From Lachnospiraceae bacterium (GTDB lineage: Bacteria; Bacillota; Clostridia; Lachnospirales; Lachnospiraceae): DNA of 12,811 bases. The number at the start of each line of letters is the position of its first letter. Position 1 is the first letter of the stretch. The notes under the pieces are model-generated. The model worked only from the letters and a program-made list of their open reading frames with translations, had not been told where the DNA came from and made no database searches. This document shows, in pieces, positions 5,057 to 12,330 of the stretch. The DNA lies in NCBI GenBank assembly GCA_009774535.1, contig VSNY01000108.1, positions 1 to 12,811 on the forward strand. The letters are read 5' to 3'. Made by a program: the position numbers and the translations under genes.

Positions 5057-7597
5057 ATGTCTTTGAAGCTTAAAAAAGGACTGGCATTATTTTTAGCAGT
5101 GATGCTTATGCTGGCAGGAATACCGGTTACGGCAAAAGCAGCCGCAGCTCCGGCATTCCAGGAAACTTTTTCAACCTTTTATGAAAACCGCGCCAACCAG
5201 GGCATTTACGATATCCAGGTTAATAACGTACAAAAAGGCTACATATTAAAATGGCATATTACAGGAAAAGGTAAAAAATATGCGTCTTTCGATACCCAGA
5301 AGACAATTGCAAGCGGCACGACAGTTAAGAACAAGCTGACCATTGACAGCAACGGCGAAATGGCATTTGCGGCTGGGGAGCGGATTCGTATTACTGTCAA
5401 TGTATATACAGCAAAATGGAAACTTGTCAATAAGATCACATTTGCAGGAAAATTGCAGTGCAAGGCAAAAGGAATTAATATTGATACCACAGCGGCAGGC
5501 GATTTAAAACAGCTGAAAGCCGGACAGGCATATACGTTCCGCGCAGTGATGACTCCGGCAAACGCGACAAGTAAAGTATACTGGCAGGTAAAAGACGCCA
5601 AAGGTACGGACTGTTCATCCCAGATCACGGAAGAAGGCGTATGGACGCCGCAGCAGTCCGGGGAATATACGATTACCGCTACTGCCAGAAATTCGGCAAA
5701 AGGCGCGGCGCTCTGCACCAAGCAGATCCAGGCTACGGTTGGTACATTTATTGAAAAAATAGAGCAGACAGCGTCCAACGCTTTCCGGCTGACCTTTGGC
5801 CAGGTTCCGGCTGTTGAGTTTAAAGAAGCTGATTTTTCTATTAAATCTGGAGAAACTACAATCGTTGTAAAGAAGCTGAAATATTCAGAAGACAAAAAGA
5901 CGGTAGACGTTACAACAGCAACCGGATTTTTGGATGCAAAAACTTATACGGTTACGTGCGCCGGATATACCAAAGATTTTACAGCAAGCGTAGGCAAGCC
6001 TGCAAGGCTGCAGATTACAACGGCGTCCGCGCAGGCGGGGAAATATACGAAGATTGAATATGCGTTTTTTGATGCAAAAGGAATTGACGTAACGGAAACG
6101 ATTAAAAACGGCACCTTCCGTTATTCCGGAAATGTAACAAACGGATTGATCGACCAGCAGACAAATCAGCTGTTTATGACAACCGTTGGAAGCATTGCGA
6201 ACGTAACGCTTGAATATACCGGATTAGACAGCACCCGTCTGGAAGATACCAAAACGATTGTCTGTGTCGAGCAGCGAGCGGAAGAAGCAGCAGAAACGAA
6301 ATTTACGCTTACAAACAGCATGTCCATACCGACTTTTAAAGATGCAGACGTGCGGGAAATTGCCATTGGCGATACGATGTATGCGCATTTTGCAGCATTT
6401 AATGAAAATGGAAACGCTATTACTTATGACAGCATCAGCTATTCTTCCTCAGATCCGGACAGCCTGATTGTCAATCCGGATGGAAAACTGACGCCGATTA
6501 AGGCAGGGAAGGTTACTGTTGTCGTGCTGGCTATGCAGGGCAATGTTCCGGTTAATTATACTTATGAAGTAACGATTAAGGCAGGCCGTTATCTGGCATC
6601 CATTCAGATGAAAGAGACAGCCATTGCTATGTCCAATGTGAATGAGGCAGGATATCAGAAGGAAATTCCGATTACTGCTATGGATCAGTACGGCGAACCG
6701 CTTGCGTTGACAAACGCGTCGGGAGTAATTACAGAGGCGTATGGACGTTCGGTAGCAACGTATATTCCGGAGAATAACAGTGTATTAATCAGAACGCAGG
6801 GGCTGTCCGCGAATATTTATAACTGCGTGCTGGCGCTTACCGTAAATGGAATCACATTAAATCAGAATTTTACAGTTATCGTATCAGCGCCGCCAACCAG
6901 CGGAGCATATACTTATCAGATTGAGACGAGCGCCAGCTCCATGGATTTGGCTGTTGATGAAAATACAGACAAATCAAAGGTAAAATCGATTAAGGTACGC
7001 CTGGCGGAATATCGCGGCGGAGTGTTTACCGGATATGTGAATTTTATTTCCGCGCAGATCCGCAAAGGAAATATTACTTATACGCAGGATATGATCCCGT
7101 CATCCGGAAGCGCGATTACAGGATCGTCTATGAGCCAGCTGGAGATCCGGCCGCTGGAAATCGCAGATAATACGGATAATAACGGGGCTGCGATGTGCAG
7201 GAAAGCGGAACCGGGCATTTATACAATTACGCTGGAATATAACCAGCCGTATTGGTATGGCACGACTGGGTCCAGTAAAAAGTCGGTTACCGCGAATATT
7301 GAGATTACGGATTCACAAAAGGCGCCGGAATATAATATCAAGAGCCTGACAACAAACGCAACGATGCAGACAGCGTTGCAGATGGCGATGGATTGTATCC
7401 AGATGACCAATAACGACGCAATTACCGCTTGTACCGTAACCGGAACGACCCAGCAGGGAGCGTCTGTTTTAGTAAAGAGCGGAGAACAGGTACATATCAG
7501 CACAATTACCGTACGTTCGATTGTTACGATCCGCAACGGATTAAAGGTATATGTGGAGCATGTAGTGCCAATTGGAAGGACTTTTACGAACCGTTAA
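5057..7597 (+). CDS. Large secreted protein with Ig-like (BIG2-like) regions
   Basis: An 846-residue protein with a clear signal peptide: KLKK, a hydrophobic stretch GLALFLAVMLMLAGIPV, and a cleavage region AKAAAA near residue 30. The ATG at 5057 is favoured because GGAGG at 5046-5050 sits 6 nt upstream; the ATG at 5039 has none. The mature part is beta-rich, Thr/Ser/Ala-rich and low in Cys. Residues about 137-216 and 408-509 look like Ig-like domains, with the SSSDPDSLxVNPDGKLTPIKAGKVTV pattern of BIG2 modules in the latter. The segment near 255-310 resembles Ig-like modules of S-layer and adhesin proteins. I see no LPXTG motif, SLH repeats or C-terminal membrane helix, so cell attachment is unexplained. 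It stands alone between its own promoter and a strong terminator. A surface or matrix role is inference. Confidence 0.75.
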   Translation: MSLKLKKGLALFLAVMLMLAGIPVTAKAAAAPAFQETFSTFYENRANQGIYDIQVNNVQKGYILKWHITGKGKKYASFDTQKTIASGTTVKNKLTIDSNGEMAFAAGERIRITVNVYTAKWKLVNKITFAGKLQCKAKGINIDTTAAGDLKQLKAGQAYTFRAVMTPANATSKVYWQVKDAKGTDCSSQITEEGVWTPQQSGEYTITATARNSAKGAALCTKQIQATVGTFIEKIEQTASNAFRLTFGQVPAVEFKEADFSIKSGETTIVVKKLKYSEDKKTVDVTTATGFLDAKTYTVTCAGYTKDFTASVGKPARLQITTASAQAGKYTKIEYAFFDAKGIDVTETIKNGTFRYSGNVTNGLIDQQTNQLFMTTVGSIANVTLEYTGLDSTRLEDTKTIVCVEQRAEEAAETKFTLTNSMSIPTFKDADVREIAIGDTMYAHFAAFNENGNAITYDSISYSSSDPDSLIVNPDGKLTPIKAGKVTVVVLAMQGNVPVNYTYEVTIKAGRYLASIQMKETAIAMSNVNEAGYQKEIPITAMDQYGEPLALTNASGVITEAYGRSVATYIPENNSVLIRTQGLSANIYNCVLALTVNGITLNQNFTVIVSAPPTSGAYTYQIETSASSMDLAVDENTDKSKVKSIKVRLAEYRGGVFTGYVNFISAQIRKGNITYTQDMIPSSGSAITGSSMSQLEIRPLEIADNTDNNGAAMCRKAEPGIYTITLEYNQPYWYGTTGSSKKSVTANIEITDSQKAPEYNIKSLTTNATMQTALQMAMDCIQMTNNDAITACTVTGTTQQGASVLVKSGEQVHISTITVRSIVTIRNGLKVYVEHVVPIGRTFTNR

Positions 7598-7685
7598 GTA
7601 AAGAGGACTTTGGTGCAAATGGCGGCAATACTTGATAAAGGAAAAGTCTGGAAGAAGCAGTAATTTTGGATTATCATTGAATTGT

Positions 7686-7718
7686 AAAAAAAGCATTCTG
7701 TAATGGAATGCTTTTTTT
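7686..7718. terminator. Rho-independent terminator after the Ig-like protein gene
   Basis: The arms at 7686-7698 (seven A then GCATTC) and 7706-7718 (GAATGC then seven T) form a perfect 13-bp stem with a 7-nt loop. The A-run and T-run make it plausible in both directions. It separates the secreted-protein gene from the oxidoreductase operon. In the 331 bases between these two genes I also see element C, the dyad and the por promoter, but no gene. Confidence 0.9.
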
Positions 7719-7751
7719 ATTTTATGGCTCTGGCGGAATGCAGATTCTGCC

Positions 7752-7801
7752 GCAATTTATACGTTACAGTTCGATGGGCTGTCTGAACTGTTGCAATTTA
7801 T
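7752..7801. repeat. Small palindromic element flanked by 9-bp direct repeats (element C)
   Basis: A 32-nt block (7761-7792) contains ACAGTTC (7766-7772) and its complement GAACTGT (7785-7791). It is bounded on each side by a perfect direct repeat, GCAATTTAT (7752-7760 and 7793-7801), which resembles a target-site duplication. The core aligns without gaps to that at 12192-12223; the 16 nt after CAGTTC share 12 identities. It is too short to encode anything. Confidence 0.6.
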
Positions 7802-7809
7802 TCAACTTG

Positions 7810-7838
7810 AAAGTGAAAAATTCTCACACTTTCACTTT
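7810..7838. promoter_or_regulatory. Candidate LysR-type operator upstream of porG
   Basis: A 9-bp perfect inverted repeat, AAAGTGAAA (7810-7818) and TTTCACTTT (7830-7838), encloses a nested GTGA (7813-7816) and TCAC (7824-7827). T7814 and A7826 give a T-N11-A box within a dyad, the general signature of LysR-type regulator sites. It abuts and slightly overlaps the -35 box. The regulator encoded at the end of the operon is the obvious candidate ligand, but this is inference. Confidence 0.5.
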
Positions 7839-7864
7839 ACAAAAAACAGAGACGTCATTATAAT
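7836..7864 (+). promoter_or_regulatory. Promoter of the porGDAB operon
   Basis: -35 TTTACA (7836-7841), a 17-bp spacer and a perfect -10 TATAAT (7859-7864). The leader before the porG start at 7929 is about 58 nt. Confidence 0.8.
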
Positions 7865-7928
7865 AGAGTTCGGTGAAGAATCAGATCAACATCCGCAAAA
7901 TCGTTACAGAAAAAGGAGATTTAGGAAA

Positions 7929-8534
7929 ATGAACCATGGACTTGAAATCAGATGGCACGGCAGAGGCGGCCAGGGAGCGAAGACAGCGGCATTATTATTG
8001 GCTGACGCAGCATTTAAAACCGGACAATATGTACAAGGATTTCCGGAATACGGCCCGGAACGTATGGGCGCGCCGATTACGGCATATAACAGGATTGGCA
8101 GGGAACCGATCCGCGTACATTCCAATATCTATACACCGGACTTGGTAATGGTCGTTGATGAGACGCTGCTGCATGCGGTGGATGTGACAGCGGGCTTGAA
8201 AGAAAAAGGTGCGGTGATCATTAATACACCGAAAACAAGAGAAGAAATGATGCCATTATTAAACGGATATAAGGGAAATGTGTATACGATTGACGCCAGA
8301 AAGATCTCGGAAGATACACTGGGCAAAAATTTCCCGAATTCCCCTATGCTTGCGGCAGCGGTTGCAGTCAGCGGCGTGATGGAACGAGATGCGTTTTTAA
8401 AGGAAATGCAGGGATTGTTTGAACACAAATTTGCGAAGAAACCAGAAGTAGTCAAAGGAAATATGCAGGCATTGTGCCAGACACTTGACTTGATGGAAAA
8501 GACGCTAAAACAGAATATAAAAAAGAGCGCTTAA
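7929..8534 (+). CDS. porG: 2-oxoacid:ferredoxin oxidoreductase, gamma subunit
   Basis: A 201-residue soluble protein of the pyruvate/ketoisovalerate oxidoreductase gamma family. GRGGQG lies at residues 11-16, followed by a conserved block GFPEYGPERMGAPITAYNRI, as in PorG/PorC proteins of about 180-200 residues. The gamma subunit forms part of the heterotetramer that oxidatively decarboxylates 2-oxoacids with CoA and ferredoxin in the cytoplasm. I chose the ATG at 7929 because AGGAG at 7914-7918 lies 10 nt upstream and the family motif follows at once; an open frame further upstream lacks a start. It is the first gene of the operon. The gamma-delta-alpha-beta order matches porGDAB of Thermotoga. 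Substrate (pyruvate or branched-chain oxoacid) cannot be decided from sequence alone, so the symbol is by family. Confidence 0.88.
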   Translation: MNHGLEIRWHGRGGQGAKTAALLLADAAFKTGQYVQGFPEYGPERMGAPITAYNRIGREPIRVHSNIYTPDLVMVVDETLLHAVDVTAGLKEKGAVIINTPKTREEMMPLLNGYKGNVYTIDARKISEDTLGKNFPNSPMLAAAVAVSGVMERDAFLKEMQGLFEHKFAKKPEVVKGNMQALCQTLDLMEKTLKQNIKKSA

Positions 8535-8592
8535 TTTCATGGGAATGATAAGCGAAAACACGAAATATGTAATGAAAATGGAGAATTTACCA

Positions 8593-8958
8593 ATGCAATT
8601 TATGCAGTCGAAATCTAATCCTGATTCTAATTACAATTCTAATTGCAATTGCATTAGAACAGATGTACATAAGATCCATGAGCAGACCAGGCATCAGGAC
8701 TTAACCGAAGGACTTATGATGTTTGCTGCCGGGACGTCGAAATATTTTCACACCGGGGAATGGAGGACAAGTACGCCGGTCTTTCATGCGGATTTGTGCA
8801 GACAATGCATGCTGTGCGTGCCGGTATGTCCGGATTCCAGCATTCCGGTAACGGACGGCGTACGCGGGGACTTTGACTATGATCACTGCAAAGGATGCGG
8901 GATTTGTGCCAATGTCTGCCCGTTTGACGCGATTACGATGAAGGAGGGAAGAGAGTAA
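8593..8958 (+). CDS. porD: 2-oxoacid:ferredoxin oxidoreductase, delta (2x[4Fe-4S]) subunit
   Basis: A ferredoxin-like subunit with two complete CxxCxxCxxxCP motifs: CRQCMLCVPVCP and, later, CKGCGICANVCP. Each should bind one [4Fe-4S] cluster and pass electrons from the thiamine site to ferredoxin. The HTGEWRTSTPVF segment before the first cluster is typical of PorD. The start is uncertain. I chose the ATG at 8593 because GGAG at 8580-8583 is 9 nt upstream; in-frame ATGs at 8539 and 8545 would add up to 18 residues but have weak ribosome sites. Either way the protein has an unusual Asn/Ser-rich stretch (SNPDSNYNSNCNC) before the conserved part, encoded by a degenerate 12-bp repeat. The stop overlaps the porA start as TAATG, indicating translational coupling. 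Confidence 0.88.
   Translation: MQFMQSKSNPDSNYNSNCNCIRTDVHKIHEQTRHQDLTEGLMMFAAGTSKYFHTGEWRTSTPVFHADLCRQCMLCVPVCPDSSIPVTDGVRGDFDYDHCKGCGICANVCPFDAITMKEGRE
8612..8647 (+). repeat. Degenerate 12-bp tandem repeat in the 5' part of porD
   Basis: Three 12-nt units in a row: one diverged unit at 8612-8623, then ATTCTAATTACA (8624-8635) and ATTCTAATTGCA (8636-8647), which differ by one base. TTCTAAT (8637-8643) and ATTAGAA (8653-8659) also form an inverted repeat. The region encodes the Asn/Ser-rich segment and is more AT-rich than its neighbours. Confidence 0.65.
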
Positions 8959-10139
8959 TGTCGATCAAAGACCGTATGTCAGGCAATGAAGCGGTGTCGT
9001 ATGCGATCCGCCAGATCAATCCGGACGTTATGCCTGCTTTTCCGATTACGCCTTCGACGGAAATCCCGCAGATGGTGTCTTCTTATATCGCCAACGGCGA
9101 AATTGATACAGAGTTTATCCCGGTCGAAAGCGAACATTCTGCGATGAGCGCGGCAATCGGAGCGGAAGCTGCGGGAGCCAGAAGCCTGACGGCGACTTCC
9201 TCTGCCGGGCTGGCGCTGATGTGGGAAGAACTGCTGTTAGCCGCTTCTAATCGGATGCCGCTTGTCCTGGCGCTTGTGAACCGTACGCTGTCCGGCCCGA
9301 TTAATATTAACTGTGACCATACAGACGGCATGGGCGCGCGGGATACCGGATGGATTCAGATCTATGCGGAAAATAACCAGGAAGCTTACGATAATTTTAT
9401 CCAGGCATATCCGATTGCGGAGCATGCAGACGTACACCTGCCGGTTATGATCTGCCAGGACGGCTTTATTACCAGCCATGCGGTGGAAAATATCGAGCTG
9501 CTCGATGACGAGACGGTAAAGCAGTTTGTCGGCGAGTATCATCCGCAGCAGTACTTGCTGAATCCGGGAAACCCGGTTGCGGTAGGGCCTTATTCGGCTT
9601 CTGCTTATGTGATGGAGGCCCGGAAAAACCAGGAAACAGCGATGGAACATGCGAAAGCAGTGATTCTTAAGGTGGCACAGGAATTTGCAAAAATAGCAGG
9701 CAGAAGTTACGGCCTGTTTGAAGAATACCGGACAGAAGACGCGGAGTATCTTATGCTGCTGATCGGCTCCGCGGCCGGAACAGCGAAGCAGGCCGCAGAC
9801 GATCTGCGCGGCAGAGGCGTGAAGGCAGGTGTGATCAAATTAAGGGTATTTCGTCCGTTTCCGGCGAAAGAGCTGGCAGAGGCTATGAAAAACTGTAAAA
9901 TGGCTGCGATTATGGACCGCTGTGAAAGCTATAACGGCAACGGCGGGCCGCTGGGATGCGAAGTTGACGCGGCGTTGTTCCGGAATAAAATCGGGATTGA
10001 AACCGTGAATTATATCTATGGCCTGGGCGGACGGGATTTTACAGTTGAAGACGTATATGCCGTATTTCAGGAAATGGAAGATGCCGTCAAGAACCAAACC
10101 GCCATGGAACCATTTCAATATATTGGTCTACGGAAATAG
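8958..10139 (+). CDS. porA: 2-oxoacid:ferredoxin oxidoreductase, alpha subunit
   Basis: A 393-residue protein matching PorA/VorA-type alpha subunits in length and motifs. AFPITPSTE lies at residues 27-35 and ESEHSA at 57-62, with LTATSSAGLALMWEEL and NINCDHTDGMGARDTGWIQI following; these belong to the pyrimidine-binding TPP domain. A C-terminal domain II region, with GSAAGTAKQAADDLRGRGVKAGVIKLRVFRPFP, is typical. With the beta subunit it forms the thiamine diphosphate active site, which cleaves the 2-oxoacid and transfers the acyl group to CoA. Its ATG overlaps the porD stop by one base (TAATG), and the beta gene follows after only 9 nt, so the three are tightly coupled. Nothing looks truncated. 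Pyruvate and 2-oxoisovalerate are both possible substrates. Confidence 0.9.
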   Translation: MSIKDRMSGNEAVSYAIRQINPDVMPAFPITPSTEIPQMVSSYIANGEIDTEFIPVESEHSAMSAAIGAEAAGARSLTATSSAGLALMWEELLLAASNRMPLVLALVNRTLSGPININCDHTDGMGARDTGWIQIYAENNQEAYDNFIQAYPIAEHADVHLPVMICQDGFITSHAVENIELLDDETVKQFVGEYHPQQYLLNPGNPVAVGPYSASAYVMEARKNQETAMEHAKAVILKVAQEFAKIAGRSYGLFEEYRTEDAEYLMLLIGSAAGTAKQAADDLRGRGVKAGVIKLRVFRPFPAKELAEAMKNCKMAAIMDRCESYNGNGGPLGCEVDAALFRNKIGIETVNYIYGLGGRDFTVEDVYAVFQEMEDAVKNQTAMEPFQYIGLRK

Positions 10140-10148
10140 GAGGATACA

Positions 10149-11237
10149 GTGGAAAATCAGACAGTTTCATCAGAGAAAACCAGCCGGCTGACAGACGGCT
10201 GGAACACACAGGCAGGCAGCGCGGAAGTACAAAATCAGAAATCGGCAGACAGTGTGCAGCATGCAGAGACAGCGGACAGCGCCGAGTCAGGGAAAGAGAA
10301 TGTCTATCGCCTGAAAGACTGGGCCGGACGTCCGGAACGCCTGGCGCCCGGACACCGTATGTGTGCAGGCTGCGGCGCGACGATCGGTGTGCGTGCAGTA
10401 TTGCGCGCCCTGCATCCGCAGGACCGTGCCGTGATCGGAAACGCGACCGGATGTCTGGAAGTTTCTTCTTATATGTATCCGTATACCGCATGGGAAGACA
10501 GCTATATACACAATGCATTTGAAAATGCCGGAGCAACATTAAGCGGCGTGGAAACGGCGTATCGTGCTTTAAAAAAGCGCGGCAGGCTGCCGGAACAGGA
10601 GAACTTTAAATTTATTACATTCGGCGGCGACGGGGGAACTTATGATATCGGCTTCCAGTCGTTATCAGGCGCTATGGAACGCGGGCATGATATGGTCTAT
10701 GTCTGCTACGACAACGGCGCGTATATGAATACAGGCATCCAGCGTTCCTCCGCGACGCCTATGTATGCGGACACTACGACAACGCCGGCCGGCTCCGTAT
10801 CCAATGGAAAGATGCAAAACCGCAAAGATCTGTCTTCCATTATCGCTGACCATCATGTACCTTATGTGGCGCAGACGACTTTGACCCAGGATTTTAAAGA
10901 CCTGCACGTAAAAGCGGAAAAAGCGATCTATACCGAAGGCGCATGCTTTTTAAATATCCTGACCCCATGTCCGAGAGGCTGGCGTTATGATACGCCGGAG
11001 ATTATGAAAATCTGCAGGCTGGCAGTGGAGACTTGCTACTGGCCGCTGTTTGAGGTCGATCATGGGAAATGGACGCTTAGTTATAAGCCGAAAAAGAAGC
11101 TGCCGATTGAAGATTTCTTACGGCCGCAGGGCAGGTTCCGGCATTTATTCAAGCCAGGCAACGAACATCTGATCGTACAATTTCAGGAAGAAGTTGACAG
11201 ACGGTGGGAAGAGCTGCTGTATCAGTGTATGCGCTGA
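10149..11237 (+). CDS. porB: 2-oxoacid:ferredoxin oxidoreductase, beta (TPP-binding) subunit
   Basis: A 362-residue protein with the TPP-binding core of PorB. It has the signature C72-x2-C75, C102 and C274 (in LTPCPRGW), four cysteines placed as for the proximal [4Fe-4S] cluster. GDGG (160-163) is followed by CYDNGAYMNTGIQRSS, the metal/diphosphate-binding motif. Relatives usually read DNEAYMNTG, so G190 in place of E is a small deviation. The start is a GTG at 10149, set by the strong AGGAGG about 5 nt upstream. Compared with usual PorB proteins of about 310 residues there is an N-terminal extension of roughly 50 residues, polar and rich in Ala, Ser, Glu and Gln, with no recognisable motif. 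The conserved part begins near LAPGHRMCAGCG. It is the fourth gene of the operon. Confidence 0.9.
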   Translation: MENQTVSSEKTSRLTDGWNTQAGSAEVQNQKSADSVQHAETADSAESGKENVYRLKDWAGRPERLAPGHRMCAGCGATIGVRAVLRALHPQDRAVIGNATGCLEVSSYMYPYTAWEDSYIHNAFENAGATLSGVETAYRALKKRGRLPEQENFKFITFGGDGGTYDIGFQSLSGAMERGHDMVYVCYDNGAYMNTGIQRSSATPMYADTTTTPAGSVSNGKMQNRKDLSSIIADHHVPYVAQTTLTQDFKDLHVKAEKAIYTEGACFLNILTPCPRGWRYDTPEIMKICRLAVETCYWPLFEVDHGKWTLSYKPKKKLPIEDFLRPQGRFRHLFKPGNEHLIVQFQEEVDRRWEELLYQCMR

Positions 11238-11285
11238 CCGATCAGGAATGGTTACGGCCGCTTATCCGGACAGGAGCAAAGAACG

Positions 11286-12176
11286 ATGACTTTACTGACT
11301 TACCAGGTATTTCAGACAGCAGCCAGCATAGGAAGCTTCCATAAAGCAGCCGAGATTCTTGGGCTGACCCCTTCCGCAATCAGCCACGCCATTGCATCTA
11401 TGGAAAATGAGCTTGGCTTTACCGTGCTGACCCGCAGCAAATCCGGTATTTCGCTGACGAATTATGGGGAACATCTGCTGCCGTATGTCAATGCGGTTCT
11501 GAACAGTGATGAAAGTCTGCAGCAGGCGATTGCAGAGTTAAACGGATTAAAGCAGGGAAAAGTTAAGATCGCGGTATTTTCCAGTGTATGTACAAACTGG
11601 CTGCCGGATATTCTGCATTCGTTTCAAAAAAAGTATTCTGAAATTACGATGGAAGTATTTCAAGGTACTTATGATGATGTATCGTATTGGATCAAAAACG
11701 GGGTGGCAGATCTTGGATTTTTGTCCGTATCCAGCGCGAAAGACATTCCGATTGAACCGCTGTACAAAGACCCGCTGCTGTGCGTAATTCCAAAAGGCGC
11801 GCGCAAAGGCAGCGGGAAGCCGTATATGGATATCGAGGAAATGCGCGAGTATCAGTTTGTGACGCAGAGGGAATGCACAGATGCCGATATTCAGAACTTT
11901 TTAAAAGAAAATTCTCTGCGTATCCAGTCGCATTATCATGTAGTAGATGACTTGTCAACGGTCGCGCTTGTGGAAAAAGGGTTTGGGATCTGCCTGATGC
12001 CGGAACTGGTGATGCGGGATATTCCTTACCAGGTGGAATGCTATCCGGTCTATCCGCAGGCGTGCCGGATTATCGGGATTGCGGCGCTCCATCCGGAATT
12101 TATGGCTCCGGCGGTGCGTACGCTGTATAACCATATTTTAGAAAAATACCGGTTTACAGATGCTGATCCTTCCTGA
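11286..12176 (+). CDS. LysR-type transcriptional regulator
   Basis: A 296-residue protein of normal LysR length. The N-terminal winged helix-turn-helix (about residues 1-60) contains GSFHKAAEILGLTPSAISHAIASMENELG, followed by FTVLTRSKSGISLTNYGE. A linker helix and a periplasmic-binding-like effector domain (about 90-290) follow, including GKVKIAVF, VALVEKGFGICLMPE and a C-terminal cap. AGGAG at 11272-11276 lies 9 nt before the ATG. It starts 48 nt after porB on the same strand with no terminator between, so it is probably cotranscribed with porGDAB. That is less common than the divergent layout of most LysR genes. It probably controls its own operon through the T-N11-A dyad at 7810-7838. The effector is unknown; a 2-oxoacid or acyl-CoA-related signal is a guess from context. 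Confidence 0.9.
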   Translation: MTLLTYQVFQTAASIGSFHKAAEILGLTPSAISHAIASMENELGFTVLTRSKSGISLTNYGEHLLPYVNAVLNSDESLQQAIAELNGLKQGKVKIAVFSSVCTNWLPDILHSFQKKYSEITMEVFQGTYDDVSYWIKNGVADLGFLSVSSAKDIPIEPLYKDPLLCVIPKGARKGSGKPYMDIEEMREYQFVTQRECTDADIQNFLKENSLRIQSHYHVVDDLSTVALVEKGFGICLMPELVMRDIPYQVECYPVYPQACRIIGIAALHPEFMAPAVRTLYNHILEKYRFTDADPS

Positions 12177-12183
12177 GCGGCAA

Positions 12184-12240
12184 TTACCATGGTAACAGTT
12201 CCGTGGGGTATCTGAACGGTTACTTACGATGTAAGTAACC
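12184..12240. repeat. Compound of three overlapping palindromes (element D)
   Basis: TTACCATGGTAA (12184-12195) is a perfect 12-bp palindrome. GTAACAGTTC (12192-12201) pairs with GAACGGTTAC (12214-12223) with one mismatch. GGTTACTTAC (12218-12227) pairs perfectly with GTAAGTAACC (12231-12240) across a 3-nt loop. The GGTTAC block is shared, so the last two structures exclude each other in RNA. The central 32 nt (12192-12223) belong to the same family as elements B and C. There is no T-run directly after the last hairpin, so it is not a standard terminator. Confidence 0.6.
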
Positions 12241-12284
12241 AGGAGATTTTCAAATAATTTTGTCTTCCTATCTGGCGCCTGCAG

Positions 12285-12293
12285 TGTTATAAT
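12285..12293 (+). promoter_or_regulatory. Extended -10 promoter for the STM4015-type gene
   Basis: TGTTATAAT contains a perfect TATAAT (12288-12293) with the TGn extension. No good -35 box is found at 16-18 bp; TTGTCT at 12260-12265 is 22 bp away. Extended -10 promoters can work without a -35 box. The start codon is about 30 nt beyond the expected transcription start. Confidence 0.55.
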
Positions 12294-12330
12294 AGACTTA
12301 TCAGTGCATCAGAAAAAGGAGGATTTAAGA

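Noticed and set aside
7429..7635. 68-codon plus-strand ORF overlapping the end of the secreted-protein gene
   Set aside because: Mostly an alternative frame of the large gene, with no ribosome site and no recognisable motif.
7733..7753. Hairpin GCAGA-T-TCTGC with partial GCG/CGC extension
   Set aside because: The 5-bp stem with a one-base centre is too short to interpret on its own, and it is not shared with the other palindromic elements.
12218..12240. Rho-independent terminator after lysR
   Set aside because: The 10-bp hairpin is strong, but no T-run follows it directly; only a short TTTT appears several bases later.
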